A DNA stretch of 64,000 nucleotides from Bin87 sp965203195 (GCA_965203195.1 OZ241860.1:2542001-2606000); one strand, 5' to 3'; shown: positions 8,618-17,591, numbered from the stretch's first letter. Translations and numbers: made by a program. The notes: generated from the sequence alone by a model not told the origin.

Positions 8618-8793
8618 AACCCGCCCACCGGCGGAGGCGATGCCATCTTGGCCCCGGTTGCGGGCGGAACGGAAATGGGGCCGTGAAGCCGCAAAAGCCA
8701 CCGGGCGGGATTTGAAATGTCCAAACCCCGCCCGGCCTTTCTTTACGCCCGGAACGCCGCCGGCCGCCTTGCCGCCGACCGGCATGGCATCCC

Positions 8794-10419
8794 CTAGTCG
8801 TGCATAAAGTCCTGGATGTCCGCCGGCAGGGGTTCGTGCTTCGGAATCTCCGTAATCACCGCCTGCGTGGTCAGCAGCATCCCCGCCACCGAACCGGCGT
8901 TCTGCAAGGCGGAGCGGGTCACCTTCGCCGGGTCGATAATCCCCCGCGCCACCAGGTTCGTGTAATCGCCCTGGTCGGCGTCAAACCCGTAATCGCCCTC
9001 GCCGTTGCGCACATTTTCCACCACCACTTCGCCCTTGTACCCCGCGTTGCTGGCGATGGTGTTCAGCGGTTCCTCCAGCGCGCCTTTCACCAGCCGGACG
9101 CCCAGGGCTACGTCGCCCGCCACCCGCCCCAGCAGGTCGTCCAGCGTGGCTTGGGCCCGCAGCAGGCTGACGCCGCCGCCGGGGATGACGCCCTCCTCAA
9201 CCGCCGCCCGCGTGGACGCCAGCGCATCCTCGGTGCGGCTCTTGCGCTCGTTCAGCTCCGGTTCCGTGGCGGCGCCCACCTTGATCACCGCCACGCCGCC
9301 GGCCAGATTCGCCAGCCGTTCCTGCAACTTCTCCCGGTCGTAATCCGAGGTCGTGTCCTCAATCTGCACCCGCAGCTCGGCAACCCGCCCGGCAATGGCC
9401 GCTTCCCCGCCGCGCCCTTCTACAATCGTAGTCTCGTCTTTGGTCGCCACCAGCCGCCGCGCCGAACCCAGCTGCTCCATCGATATGGCGTCCAGCCGCA
9501 TTCCGGTGTCGCTGGTCACCACCGTGCCGCCGGTCATAATCGCCAGATCCTCCAGCAGCGCCTTGCGCCTTTCCCCGAAACCGGGCGCCTTCACCGCCAG
9601 GCTGCTGACCGTCCCCCGCAGCTTGTTGACCACCAGCGTGGCCAGCGCCTCCCCTTCCACATCCTCGGCCACAATCACCAGCGGACGCCGCCCGCCCTGC
9701 GCCACCGCTTCCAGCGCCGGCACCACATCCGCCGCCGCCGAAAGCTTCTGGTCGGTCAGCAGAAACAATGGGCCCTCCAGCGAGGCTTCCATCCGCTCCG
9801 TGTCGGTCACAAAGTGCGGCGACAGGTAGCCCCGGTCCAGGCGCATACCTTCCACCACCTCCAGTTCGTCGTCCAGGCTGCGGCTTTCCTCCACCGTGAT
9901 GATGCCTTCGCGCCCCACCTGGTCCATCGCGTCCGCAATCAGCTCGGCAATGGCGTCCTCGTGAGCCGACAGGGCCGCCACGCGGGCCACCTGCTCCCGG
10001 CTTTCCACCGCCGTGGCCTGGGCCCCAATGGCCTCATTCACCGCCCCCACCGCCTGGTCAATGCCCGACTTCAGCGCCATCGGGTTGGCGCCGGCCGCCA
10101 CATTCAGAAACCCGCTGCGGATGATGGAACGCGCCAGCACCACCGAAGTCGTCGTGCCGTCGCCGACCACATCGTTGGTCTTGGCGGCCGCTTCCTTCAC
10201 CACCTGCGCCCCCATATTTTCGTAAGGATCAGGCAGCTCAATTTCCTTGGCGATGGTAACGCCGTCGCTGCACACCACCGGCAGCGTCCACACGCGGCCC
10301 AGGATTACATTCCGCCCGCTGGGCCCCAGGGTCAGAGCCACGGCGCGGCCCAGCTGGTTGACGCCGCTCATCAGGCTGCGGCGCGCGGTTTCGTCAAAAA
10401 TCAGTTGCTTCTCCGGCAT
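8794..10419 (-). CDS. groL: Chaperonin GroEL (60 kDa)
   Basis: A 541-residue group I chaperonin. Conserved blocks include LTLGPSGRNVIL, SDGVTIAKEIEL, the ATP-site VVGDGTTTSVVLA, the apical-domain KAPGFGERRKALLEDLA and VEEGVIPGGGVSLL. The C-terminus ends PADIQDFMHD, without the Gly-Gly-Met tail of classical GroEL. No groES lies next to it, so this is a stand-alone copy; many genomes with more than one GroEL have such a copy. The start at 10419 has GGAGG 9 nt upstream. A promoter and a hairpin are visible in the leader (listed separately). I looked for the CIRCE inverted repeat and did not find it. Confidence 0.97.
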   Translation of the reverse strand: MPEKQLIFDETARRSLMSGVNQLGRAVALTLGPSGRNVILGRVWTLPVVCSDGVTIAKEIELPDPYENMGAQVVKEAAAKTNDVVGDGTTTSVVLARSIIRSGFLNVAAGANPMALKSGIDQAVGAVNEAIGAQATAVESREQVARVAALSAHEDAIAELIADAMDQVGREGIITVEESRSLDDELEVVEGMRLDRGYLSPHFVTDTERMEASLEGPLFLLTDQKLSAAADVVPALEAVAQGGRRPLVIVAEDVEGEALATLVVNKLRGTVSSLAVKAPGFGERRKALLEDLAIMTGGTVVTSDTGMRLDAISMEQLGSARRLVATKDETTIVEGRGGEAAIAGRVAELRVQIEDTTSDYDREKLQERLANLAGGVAVIKVGAATEPELNERKSRTEDALASTRAAVEEGVIPGGGVSLLRAQATLDDLLGRVAGDVALGVRLVKGALEEPLNTIASNAGYKGEVVVENVRNGEGDYGFDADQGDYTNLVARGIIDPAKVTRSALQNAGSVAGMLLTTQAVITEIPKHEPLPADIQDFMHD

Positions 10420-10466
10420 TGCTGGAATCCTCCGGGATCACGGCGCAGGTACGCATAAATCGGCAG

Positions 10467-10487
10467 AAAAGGGCGGAAATGCCGCCC
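10467..10487 (-). terminator. Terminator-like hairpin in the groEL leader
   Basis: On the minus strand GGGCGG, a 5-nt loop and CCGCCC are followed by TTTTCT. It lies between the groEL promoter and the start codon, about 50 nt before the gene, so it could act as an attenuator. Confidence 0.5.
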
Positions 10488-10524
10488 CCGGCAAGGCAAC
10501 GCCGGAGCGCATTTCTACCCGTCA

Positions 10525-10553
10525 ATTGTCCGCAAAACGCCCCATATTGTCAA
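10525..10553 (-). promoter_or_regulatory. Sigma-70-type promoter for groEL
   Basis: On the minus strand TTGACA (10553-10548), a 17-nt spacer and GACAAT (10530-10525) form a near-consensus housekeeping promoter. The predicted transcript begins about 100 nt before groEL. Confidence 0.65.
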
Positions 10554-10715
10554 CCGGAAAAGCGCCCGCCCAATTTCGGGTAACCGCATCCGTTCCGACA
10601 GGATGCCGCCGGATGCCGATCAACCGCTTTCCCGGCGCCAACGGCACAAGCAACGCCGGCAAGACCGGCCCCTGTCGCCGTGTCATCACCATTGCCGCCC
10701 CCATCCCCGGCGATG

Positions 10716-10724
10716 TGCTATAAT
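10716..10724 (+). promoter_or_regulatory. Extended -10 promoter directly upstream of uvrD/pcrA
   Basis: TGC-TATAAT (TATAAT at 10719-10724) ends only 10 nt before the ATG at 10735. Transcription would start about 4-7 nt before the start codon, so the mRNA would be nearly leaderless; no ribosome-binding site is visible. Confidence 0.6.
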
Positions 10725-10734
10725 CGCCACCATT

Positions 10735-13410
10735 ATGTCTTTGCAACCGCAATTTTGGGAACACGCCCCGCCGGCCGCCGCCCGTAGCCCGGACGATTCC
10801 GACGACTACGGCAGCAACGGCGGCAGCCCCCCGCCGGCCTCCGCCCCCTACTGGGCGGAACCGGCGTCATCGCCCTATTGGGACGGCGCCGAACTGGCCG
10901 AATACTACGCCGCCCAGTACCCGGACGACCACGCCGGCGCCAACTATGACGCCGACTACGACGCCGGCGCCAGCCCCGCGCCCGACGACCACAGCCCCCC
11001 CGCCATCTTGCAGGGCCTCAACGAAGCCCAGCAGCAGGCCGTGCTGCACACCGACGGACCCCTGCTCATCGTCGCCGGCCCCGGCTCCGGCAAAACTCGC
11101 GTCATCACCCACCGCATCGCCTACCTGGTGGGCCAGCGCCGCGTACCCCCCTGGCAGATCCTGGCGGTGACCTTCACCAACAAGGCTGCCCGGGAAATGC
11201 GGGACCGCCTGGACCGCCTGCTGCCGGGACGCGGCCCCGCCGTCACTATGGGCACCTTCCACGCCGTTTGCGCCCGCATCCTGCGCCGCCACGGTGAACG
11301 CGTGGCCCTCAACTCCAACTTCACCATCTACGACCAGGACGACCAGCTGGACGCCGTCAAATCCGCCATGCAGCTGGCCGATGTGGATGTAAAACGCTAC
11401 CAGCCCCGCGCCATCCTCTCCCGCATCTCCGCCGCCAAAAGCCTCCTGCAAGACGCCCGCCAAATGGCGCAGACCGCCTACCACGCCGAGGACGAATACG
11501 GCGCCCATTGGATCGACATCTGCGCCCGCGTCTATCGCTACTACGAGGAAGCCCTCACCCGCCAGAACGCCCTGGACTTCGACGACCTGCTGCTGCGGAC
11601 GGCCTACCTGCTGCAAAACGCCCCCGAAGTGCAGGCCCAGTATCACCAGCGCTATCGCTACCTGCTGATCGACGAGTTCCAGGACACCAACATCGCCCAG
11701 TACCGGCTGGCCCAGCTCCTCACCGGCGACCACCACAACCTCTGCGTCGTCGGCGACCCCGACCAGAGCATCTACTCCTGGCGCAACGCCGACATCCGCA
11801 ACATATTAAGCTTCCAGACCGACTTCCCCGACACTGCCGTCATCAGCCTGGGCGAAAACTACCGTTCCACCAAAAATATCCTCAACGCCGCCGCCGGCGT
11901 CATCGCCGCCAACACCGAGCGCATTGAGCGGCCCCTTTACACCGGCAACCCCGCCGGCCGCCCCGTTACCCTCCACGAAGCCTACAGCGAGGAGGACGAA
12001 GCCGCCTGGGCCGTGGACGAAGTCACCCGCCTGGCCCGCTCCGGGCAGCACCGCTCCGGCGACTGCGCCATTATGTACCGCATCAACGCCCAGAGCCGCG
12101 CCTTTGAAGACCAGTGCCTCCGCCAGGGCGTCCCCTACCGGCTGGTCGGCGGCGTCCGCTTCTACCACCGCCGCGAAATCAAGGACGCCCTCTGCTACCT
12201 CCGCGTCATCTACAACCCCGACGACGAAGTCAGCCTGCGCCGCATCATCAACACCCCGCCCCGGGGCATCGGCGCCAAATCCGTCCAGACCCTGGCCGCC
12301 TACGCCGCCGGCCGGGACATCACCATCCGCGCCGCTATGCGCGCCGTGGCCGACGCCCAGACTGCCCGGCAGCCGTCCCCCGTCACTCTAACCCCCCGCG
12401 CCGCCCGCGCCGTGGCCGACCTGTCCACAACCCTGGACCGCCTCGGCGGCGCCGCCCGTGAACTCGGCGTGGCCGACCTCCTCGACCGCACCCTGGATCT
12501 GTCCGGCCTGGCCCGGCAGATCAACGCCGAGGACGACGGCCAAGAACGCTGGGAAAACCTCCAGGAACTGCGCGGCCTCGCCGAGGAATACGGCCCCGCC
12601 GCCAACGCTTCCGCCGACGGCTTGAGCGCCTTCCTGGAACGCGTTTCCCTGGTCTCCGATGTGGACAATTACGAACCCTCCGACGATGCCCTGACCCTGA
12701 TTACCCTGCACCAGGCCAAAGGGCTGGAGTTCCCCGTCGTAATGATGGCCGGTATGGAGGAGGGCCTGCTGCCCCACACCCGTTCTATGGACACCCTGCG
12801 GGAAATTGAGGAGGAACGCCGCCTCTGCTATGTCGGAATGACCCGCGCCAAGGAACGCCTGTACCTCCTGCGCGCCTTCCGCCGCCGCTACCCTTCCGCC
12901 GGCGGCGTAACCCTGCCGTCCCGCTTCCTGGAGGACTTGCCTTCCGAAACCATGGCTTCCCCCGCCACCGAAAGGCGCCCCGGCTCCCAGGCCGGCGAAC
13001 ACGCCCTGACTTCGGGGTCGGGGCGCGCCGGCCGCAACGAAAACGCCATCATCGGCGGCGACTACGCCCGCGCCCGCCGCGAATCCCGCACCCGCCTGGG
13101 GCAGGCCGGTGAGGACGGCTCCGCCGGAGGCCGGACCCGCGGCCGCCTGCGCGGCAACATCGACGAAAAGCTCACCGAATGGAATACCGCCGCCCCCACT
13201 GCCGGCCGGGCATCCGGCCCGGCGGCCGCCTCGCAACCCGCCCGCCCCCCTCTCTCCGTGGGCGAAATCGTCCGCCACCCCGCTTTCGGCGAGGGCGTGG
13301 TGCAGGAAGTGCAGGGCACCGGCGACGCCGAACAGGCCACCGTCAACTTCGGCGCCGGCATTGGCCTGAAACGCCTGCTGGTGTCCCTGGCCCAGCTTCA
13401 GCGCGGCTGA
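10735..13410 (+). CDS. pcrA: UvrD/PcrA-type 3'-5' DNA helicase with acidic N-terminal extension
   Basis: This 891-residue SF1A helicase works in nucleotide excision repair and in clearing proteins or stalled polymerase from DNA. The ordered motifs are Q (LNEAQQQAVL, about 95), Walker A GPGSGKT (115-121), Ia (AVTFTNKAAREM), II (LLIDEFQDTN), III (VVGDPDQSIYSWR), IV (LGENYRSTKNIL), V (LITLHQAKGLEFPVV) and VI (YVGMTRAKERLYL). The C-terminal 50 residues (GEIVRHPAFGEGVVQ) form the Tudor-like domain that binds RNA polymerase in PcrA. Residues 1-90 are an unusual Asp-, Ser- and Pro-rich extension ahead of the Q motif. The start was placed at 10735 because the -10 box lies immediately before it; an earlier in-frame ATG at 10603 would sit upstream of that promoter. 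Confidence 0.95.
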   Translation: MSLQPQFWEHAPPAAARSPDDSDDYGSNGGSPPPASAPYWAEPASSPYWDGAELAEYYAAQYPDDHAGANYDADYDAGASPAPDDHSPPAILQGLNEAQQQAVLHTDGPLLIVAGPGSGKTRVITHRIAYLVGQRRVPPWQILAVTFTNKAAREMRDRLDRLLPGRGPAVTMGTFHAVCARILRRHGERVALNSNFTIYDQDDQLDAVKSAMQLADVDVKRYQPRAILSRISAAKSLLQDARQMAQTAYHAEDEYGAHWIDICARVYRYYEEALTRQNALDFDDLLLRTAYLLQNAPEVQAQYHQRYRYLLIDEFQDTNIAQYRLAQLLTGDHHNLCVVGDPDQSIYSWRNADIRNILSFQTDFPDTAVISLGENYRSTKNILNAAAGVIAANTERIERPLYTGNPAGRPVTLHEAYSEEDEAAWAVDEVTRLARSGQHRSGDCAIMYRINAQSRAFEDQCLRQGVPYRLVGGVRFYHRREIKDALCYLRVIYNPDDEVSLRRIINTPPRGIGAKSVQTLAAYAAGRDITIRAAMRAVADAQTARQPSPVTLTPRAARAVADLSTTLDRLGGAARELGVADLLDRTLDLSGLARQINAEDDGQERWENLQELRGLAEEYGPAANASADGLSAFLERVSLVSDVDNYEPSDDALTLITLHQAKGLEFPVVMMAGMEEGLLPHTRSMDTLREIEEERRLCYVGMTRAKERLYLLRAFRRRYPSAGGVTLPSRFLEDLPSETMASPATERRPGSQAGEHALTSGSGRAGRNENAIIGGDYARARRESRTRLGQAGEDGSAGGRTRGRLRGNIDEKLTEWNTAAPTAGRASGPAAASQPARPPLSVGEIVRHPAFGEGVVQEVQGTGDAEQATVNFGAGIGLKRLLVSLAQLQRG

Positions 13411-13438
13411 CTCCCGATCACCCGAATAACCCGAAACC

Positions 13439-13447
13439 TGCTATCAT
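13439..13447 (+). promoter_or_regulatory. Extended -10 box upstream of the alpha/beta hydrolase
   Basis: TGC followed by TATCAT (13442-13447) lies about 70 nt before the ATG at 13520. No clear -35. Confidence 0.4.
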
Positions 13448-13519
13448 GGCGCGGCATCCAGAACGACACAGTGCCGGCCCCCGGACACCCCCGCCGGCCG
13501 GCCCGGAGGCGTAGCTATT

Positions 13520-14167
13520 ATGCGGCAAAGCGCGGTCACCTTTCTCGCCAAAGGCTTGAGCTTCGAGGGCATTATCGCCATCCCCGACGGCCAGGGCCCC
13601 TTCCCCGGCGTGGCGGTCTGCCATCCCCACCCGCTGATGGGCGGCAATATGGACAACAATGTGGTCACCGCCATCACCTTCGCCCTGGCCGACGCCGGCA
13701 TCGCTTCCCTGCGTTTCAACTTCCGCGGCGTGGGCAACAGCCAGGGCGAACACGACAAAGGCGAAAAAGAGCGCCAGGAAGCCCGCGCCGGCATGGAGTT
13801 CCTCGGCGCCCTGCCCGATGTCGACGACAACCGCATCGGCCTGGCCGGCTACTCCTTCGGCGCCCGCGTCATCTGCGCCCACCGGAACCTCTACAAAAAA
13901 CCCAAAGCCATCGCCCTGGTCTCCCCCTCCCTGGAAGCCATCGCCGGCAGCCCCCTGCGCTCCCACAAAACGCCCCGGATGATTATCACCGGCGACCGCG
14001 ACCGCCTGGCCAACTCCGACGGCGTTGACGCCGCCCTGGCCGCCTTCAACCCCCCGCCCGATTACCACATCGTGCCGGGCGCCGACCACTTCTGGGTCGG
14101 ACTGGAACGCACAATGGCCGATGCCGTGGTCGCCTTTTTCCGCGCCCACCTCGCCGCCGCCCCCTAG
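13520..14167 (+). CDS. Alpha/beta hydrolase (short dienelactone-hydrolase-like family)
   Basis: A 215-residue hydrolase. The nucleophile elbow is GYSFG (LAGYSFGAR, near residue 115); the oxyanion-hole region is CHPHPLMGGNMDNN near 35-48; the acid and histidine are likely in ITGDRDRL and GADHFWVG. The FNFRGVGNSQG block places it with the COG2945-type small esterases. No signal peptide is seen, so it is cytoplasmic. Substrate unknown. It stands between uvrD and lspA, all rightward, with about 110 bases on either side. Confidence 0.85.
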   Translation: MRQSAVTFLAKGLSFEGIIAIPDGQGPFPGVAVCHPHPLMGGNMDNNVVTAITFALADAGIASLRFNFRGVGNSQGEHDKGEKERQEARAGMEFLGALPDVDDNRIGLAGYSFGARVICAHRNLYKKPKAIALVSPSLEAIAGSPLRSHKTPRMIITGDRDRLANSDGVDAALAAFNPPPDYHIVPGADHFWVGLERTMADAVVAFFRAHLAAAP

Positions 14168-14280
14168 CCCGCCCATTTACCCGCCCCCGGCCCGCGGCGT
14201 CCGCCCACCCAATCAAATCCATCCCACCCAATCCGGCTCGACCCAGCCCATCCCATCCCGACCCCGGATCCGCCCCGCCG

Positions 14281-14934
14281 ATGGCCGCCGCCGCATCGCC
14301 GCCCCCGCGCCGCCGCCCCCTCTACCGCGACTGGACGCTTCTGCAACTGGCGGCCCTGGCCCTGACTCTGGACCAGCTCGCCAAATTCGTCGTCCGGCAG
14401 ACGCTGGACTGGCGCTATTCCTGGCCGGCGGAAGGCTTTTTCCGCTTCACCCATGTCCACAACACCGGCAGCGCTTTCGGCCTGTTCCAGGACCAGAACC
14501 TGCCCCTGCTGATCGTGTCCCTGCTCGGCGTGGGCGTGCTGGCCTTCATCTACCACACCCAGGAACGCCCCGGCCTGCTGATGCGCGCCAGCATCGCCCT
14601 GATGCTCGGCGGCGCCCTCGGCAACCTCACCGACCGCATCTGGCAAGGCCACGTCACCGACTTCATCGACATCGGCCCCTGGCCCGTATTTAACCTGGCC
14701 GACTCCGCCATCGTCGTCGGCCTGGCCATGATGGGCTGGCTCCTCCTCGCCCGCCGGGAACAGATCGGCGGCGCTGTTTCTGCCGATACCGACGCCGACC
14801 AGGCGACCGCTGCCGCCGTCAACGGCGGCGCCGATTACGCCATCTGCCCCCTGTGCGAGGACGGCACGATGATTGCCCTCCCCAACGGCGCCCGCTGCGC
14901 CCACTGCGGCGCCCGGGAACGCATCCTGGACTAG
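14281..14934 (+). CDS. lspA: Lipoprotein signal peptidase with C-terminal zinc ribbon
   Basis: LspA cleaves signal peptides of lipidated prolipoproteins in the membrane. The catalytic aspartates are seen in GNLTDR (Asp118) and NLADSA (Asp141), and HVHNTGSAFG and four hydrophobic segments match the family. After residue 155, where LspA normally ends, there is a linker and then a C4 zinc ribbon (C189, C192, C206, C209; CPLCEDG and CAHCGARE). This makes 217 residues against the usual 150-170. The added ribbon should face the cytoplasm if the topology is normal. A matching client is the lipobox-bearing protease encoded at 15.9-17.5 kb. Confidence 0.93.
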   Translation: MAAAASPPPRRRPLYRDWTLLQLAALALTLDQLAKFVVRQTLDWRYSWPAEGFFRFTHVHNTGSAFGLFQDQNLPLLIVSLLGVGVLAFIYHTQERPGLLMRASIALMLGGALGNLTDRIWQGHVTDFIDIGPWPVFNLADSAIVVGLAMMGWLLLARREQIGGAVSADTDADQATAAAVNGGADYAICPLCEDGTMIALPNGARCAHCGARERILD

Positions 14935-14984
14935 GCTGGACTGGGCTGGACTGAACCGCTTCCGCCATCCCGACGCCGCTGCCG

Positions 14985-15809
14985 TCAGCCCCCGGAATTA
15001 TACCCGTACAGAATGGCGAGCGTCGCCGCCCCGTTCTGCGCCCCGTGTACGACCACGCCCGGCCACACGGAGCCCGTGTAGCGATACAATCCCCCCAGCA
15101 GCAGCCCGGTCACAAACACCGGCGCCATCACCCCCGGATTGAAGTGCAGCGCCGCGAATATCGCCGCCGAGGCCGCCAGTCCCGCCGGAAATCCCCAGCG
15201 GTTCACCAGCCCCTGCATCACAAAACCGCGAAAGAACACCTCCTCCGCCAGCGGCGTCCACACGGCCAACGCCATAACGCTCAGCGCCGCCGTCCACCCC
15301 GGCAGCAGCAGGTCGGACGGCAATTCCGGCGGCGTCGCCCACTGCCACCCCAGCGCTTCGGTTACCAGGGCATACAGCCTGGCGAACCACAGGCTGCCCA
15401 CCAGCGCCCCGGCAATGCCGGCCACCACCCACCAGACCCGACGCCGGGGACGCCCCAGCCCCACCGCCTCCAGCGCCGGCGGCCAGCCGCCCCGCAGCGC
15501 CAGCAGCCACACCAGCCCTACCTGCACGGCGCCCAGCCCAGTGGCCGCCACCGCCGTTGCCGCCGCCCGCGGCAGCAGCAGCGCCAGCGTTGACGCCAGC
15601 AGCGCCGTCGGCACCAGCGCCATCAGCCCCAGTCCAACGGCGCCCGGCCCCCATTCCGCCCGGCGCGCCGCTGCCGACGCTTCTGCCGCCGTCGCCACTA
15701 TGCCCGTTCCCGCGGCAACGACCGCCCCGCAGGCCGGGCAGCGCAAGGCACCATCGGCGTCAGCGCCAGCGCCAACGCTGGCGCCGCAATGCGTGCAGTA
15801 AGCCGTCAT
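14985..15809 (-). CDS. CPBP-family intramembrane metalloprotease with N-terminal zinc ribbon
   Basis: 274 residues. The N-terminus is a C4 zinc ribbon (C5, C8, C24, C27; YCTHCG and CPACG), followed by about eight hydrophobic segments. CPBP/Abi (Rce1-like) motifs are clear: LAEEVFFRGFVMQ with the catalytic Glu pair, FAALHFNPG, and VVVHGAQNG near the end. Bacterial members cleave or process membrane proteins or act in peptide immunity; the substrate is unknown. The start at 15809 was chosen because the family ribbon begins there; the upstream in-frame extension runs into the preceding protease gene. It follows that gene by 62 bases on the same strand. Confidence 0.88.
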   Translation of the reverse strand: MTAYCTHCGASVGAGADADGALRCPACGAVVAAGTGIVATAAEASAAARRAEWGPGAVGLGLMALVPTALLASTLALLLPRAAATAVAATGLGAVQVGLVWLLALRGGWPPALEAVGLGRPRRRVWWVVAGIAGALVGSLWFARLYALVTEALGWQWATPPELPSDLLLPGWTAALSVMALAVWTPLAEEVFFRGFVMQGLVNRWGFPAGLAASAAIFAALHFNPGVMAPVFVTGLLLGGLYRYTGSVWPGVVVHGAQNGAATLAILYGYNSGG

Positions 15810-15871
15810 CAGCCCAGCAGCAATCCGGCCTTGCGCGCGAACATTACGCCCGCCGGCGCCGTCGCGCCGCC

Positions 15872-17515
15872 CTACGGCGTCGTCGCCTGCCCATACACAT
15901 CGTTCCCCCAGCACGCCGCGCTGCCGTCGTCCCTGATCCCGCAGCTGTGCCCGTTGCCGGCGCTGACCACCGCAAACCGCCCCGCCGGCGCCTCCGCCTG
16001 CCCGTGTCTGTTATCGCCCCAGCACACTGCGCCGCCGTCGTCCTGCTTGATCCCGCAGGTATGCCCGTAGCCGGCGCTCACCTGCACGAAGCGGCCCGCC
16101 GGTGCCCGCGTTTGCCCGTACTCGTCATCGCCCCAGCACACTACGCCGCCGTCGTCCTTAACCCCGCAAGTGTGTACATAACCGGCGCTCACCTGCGTAA
16201 AACGGCCCGCCGCCGGCGCCGCTTGCCCCAGCCGGTTGTCGCCCCAGCAGACCGCCCGGCCTTCGGCGTCCGTTCCGCAAGCGTGAAAGTAGCCCGCGCT
16301 AATCTGCTCAAACTCAACCGCCGGCGGCGCGGATTGTCCTCGCCGGTCATCACCCCAGCACACCGCCCCGCCGTCCGTCCTAACCGCGCAGGTATGCCCC
16401 ACGCCGGCGCTGACCTGCTTGAAAATGCCCGCCGGCGGCCAGGATTGCAGAAACCCGTTATCCCCCCAGCACACTATGCCCCCCTCGCCGTCTATCCCGC
16501 ACGAGTGCGCGTAACCGGCGCTGACCTGCTCCAAATCAATCGCCGGCGGCGTGGCCTGCCTGGCGAATTGCCTGGTTCGGGCGTTGATGTTGCTGCCCCA
16601 GCAGGCCGCGCTCCCGTCCGACCGCACCCCGCAGGTATGCCCAAAGCCGGCGCTGACCTCCGCAAAGGGACACGGCGCCCGCCCGGCTATGGCGGCCAGC
16701 GCCTCCAGACGCCCGCTCATCTCATCCGTCGTCAGCGCGTAGCCCACCCCCTCGGCGCCCTGCAATTTGATGGTGTTAATGCCGATCACCGCCCCGCTGC
16801 GATTGACCAGCGGCCCGCCGCTGCTGCCCGCATTCAGCGCCGCGTCCGTCTGCAAATAGTCATACCCGTCAATATCCTGCCGCGCCGAAACGATGCCCCG
16901 CGTCGCCGTCAGCCCGTCCCCCGCCTCGCTCAGCGGAAACCCCAGCGCCATCACATCGTCCCCCACCGCCACCGGCAGCCCTTCGCCCAGCGGTATGGCC
17001 GTGAACTCGGCGCCCGCGTCCAACTTTATCACCGCCAGGTCGGCCTCGTCATCCTGCGCCAGCGTCGTCCCCCGATACCGTATCCCCGCTAAAATCACCA
17101 CCACATCCTGCTGGCAGTCCACCACATGAGCGTTGGTCGCCACCAGCCCGGCGGCATCGTACACAAACCCCGACCCGCTGCTTTCCGTCGTAATGATCTG
17201 CGCCAGGCTGGGCCGGATGCGCGCCACCACGTCGGCCACCGTCGGCGTCGCCGTTGGCCCCGCCGGGGGCATCAGACCCGGCGCCGCGCCGGGCAGATGC
17301 CCGGCGCCGTCGGCCGGTGCCGCCACTGCCACCGGGCCGGCCGGCGGAGGCGTCGCCGACGCCGCGATCCGCGTCAGCTCGGCGGCCACCGTGGCCGGCA
17401 CATCCGCCGCCGGCTGCTGCACCGTAATGCAACCCGCCATCCCTGCCATCAGCAGCAGTAGCAGCAGCGCCGCCAATCCGCGCCGCGCCGCCCGTAATTT
17501 CCCTTTCGCCAGCAA
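15872..17515 (-). CDS. Secreted lipoprotein: HtrA-type serine protease fused to seven RCC1-like repeats
   Basis: 547 residues starting from TTG with GGAGAGG upstream. A lipoprotein signal ends in MAGC (Cys29). Residues 95-270 are a trypsin-like DegP/HtrA domain with the triad His130 (TNAHVV), Asp159 (DLAVIKLD) and Ser232 (GSSGGPLVNRSG). There is no PDZ domain. Instead the C-terminal half carries seven repeats of about 35-38 residues, each VSAG-x-x-HTCG-x-x-x-DG-x-x-x-CWGD, with two cysteines per repeat, like the RCC1/BNR-type beta-propeller blades of bacterial surface proteins. The propeller could hold substrate or bind the cell surface. A TATACT box lies about 70 nt upstream on the minus strand. 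Confidence 0.9.
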   Translation of the reverse strand: MLAKGKLRAARRGLAALLLLLLMAGMAGCITVQQPAADVPATVAAELTRIAASATPPPAGPVAVAAPADGAGHLPGAAPGLMPPAGPTATPTVADVVARIRPSLAQIITTESSGSGFVYDAAGLVATNAHVVDCQQDVVVILAGIRYRGTTLAQDDEADLAVIKLDAGAEFTAIPLGEGLPVAVGDDVMALGFPLSEAGDGLTATRGIVSARQDIDGYDYLQTDAALNAGSSGGPLVNRSGAVIGINTIKLQGAEGVGYALTTDEMSGRLEALAAIAGRAPCPFAEVSAGFGHTCGVRSDGSAACWGSNINARTRQFARQATPPAIDLEQVSAGYAHSCGIDGEGGIVCWGDNGFLQSWPPAGIFKQVSAGVGHTCAVRTDGGAVCWGDDRRGQSAPPAVEFEQISAGYFHACGTDAEGRAVCWGDNRLGQAAPAAGRFTQVSAGYVHTCGVKDDGGVVCWGDDEYGQTRAPAGRFVQVSAGYGHTCGIKQDDGGAVCWGDNRHGQAEAPAGRFAVVSAGNGHSCGIRDDGSAACWGNDVYGQATTP

Positions 17516-17585
17516 GCCCGCCTCTCCTCATCCCGGTTGGCGTCAATATCCACATCCGCCAGCGCGCCTGACGGCACGCCCCGGC

Positions 17586-17591
17586 AGTATA
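17586..17591 (-). promoter_or_regulatory. -10 box for the protease lipoprotein gene
   Basis: On the minus strand TATACT (17591-17586) lies about 70 nt upstream of the TTG start at 17515. Confidence 0.4.

Noticed and set aside
8800..10458. Long plus-strand open frame opposite groEL (similar ones oppose queG, the protease/RCC1 gene, the sulfotransferase operon and uvrB)
   Set aside because: Each is the mirror of a well-identified gene, with His/Arg/Pro-rich, motif-free translation.
10420..10560. CIRCE operator upstream of groEL
   Set aside because: No TTAGCACTC-N9-GAGTGCTAA-like inverted repeat is visible in the leader or promoter.
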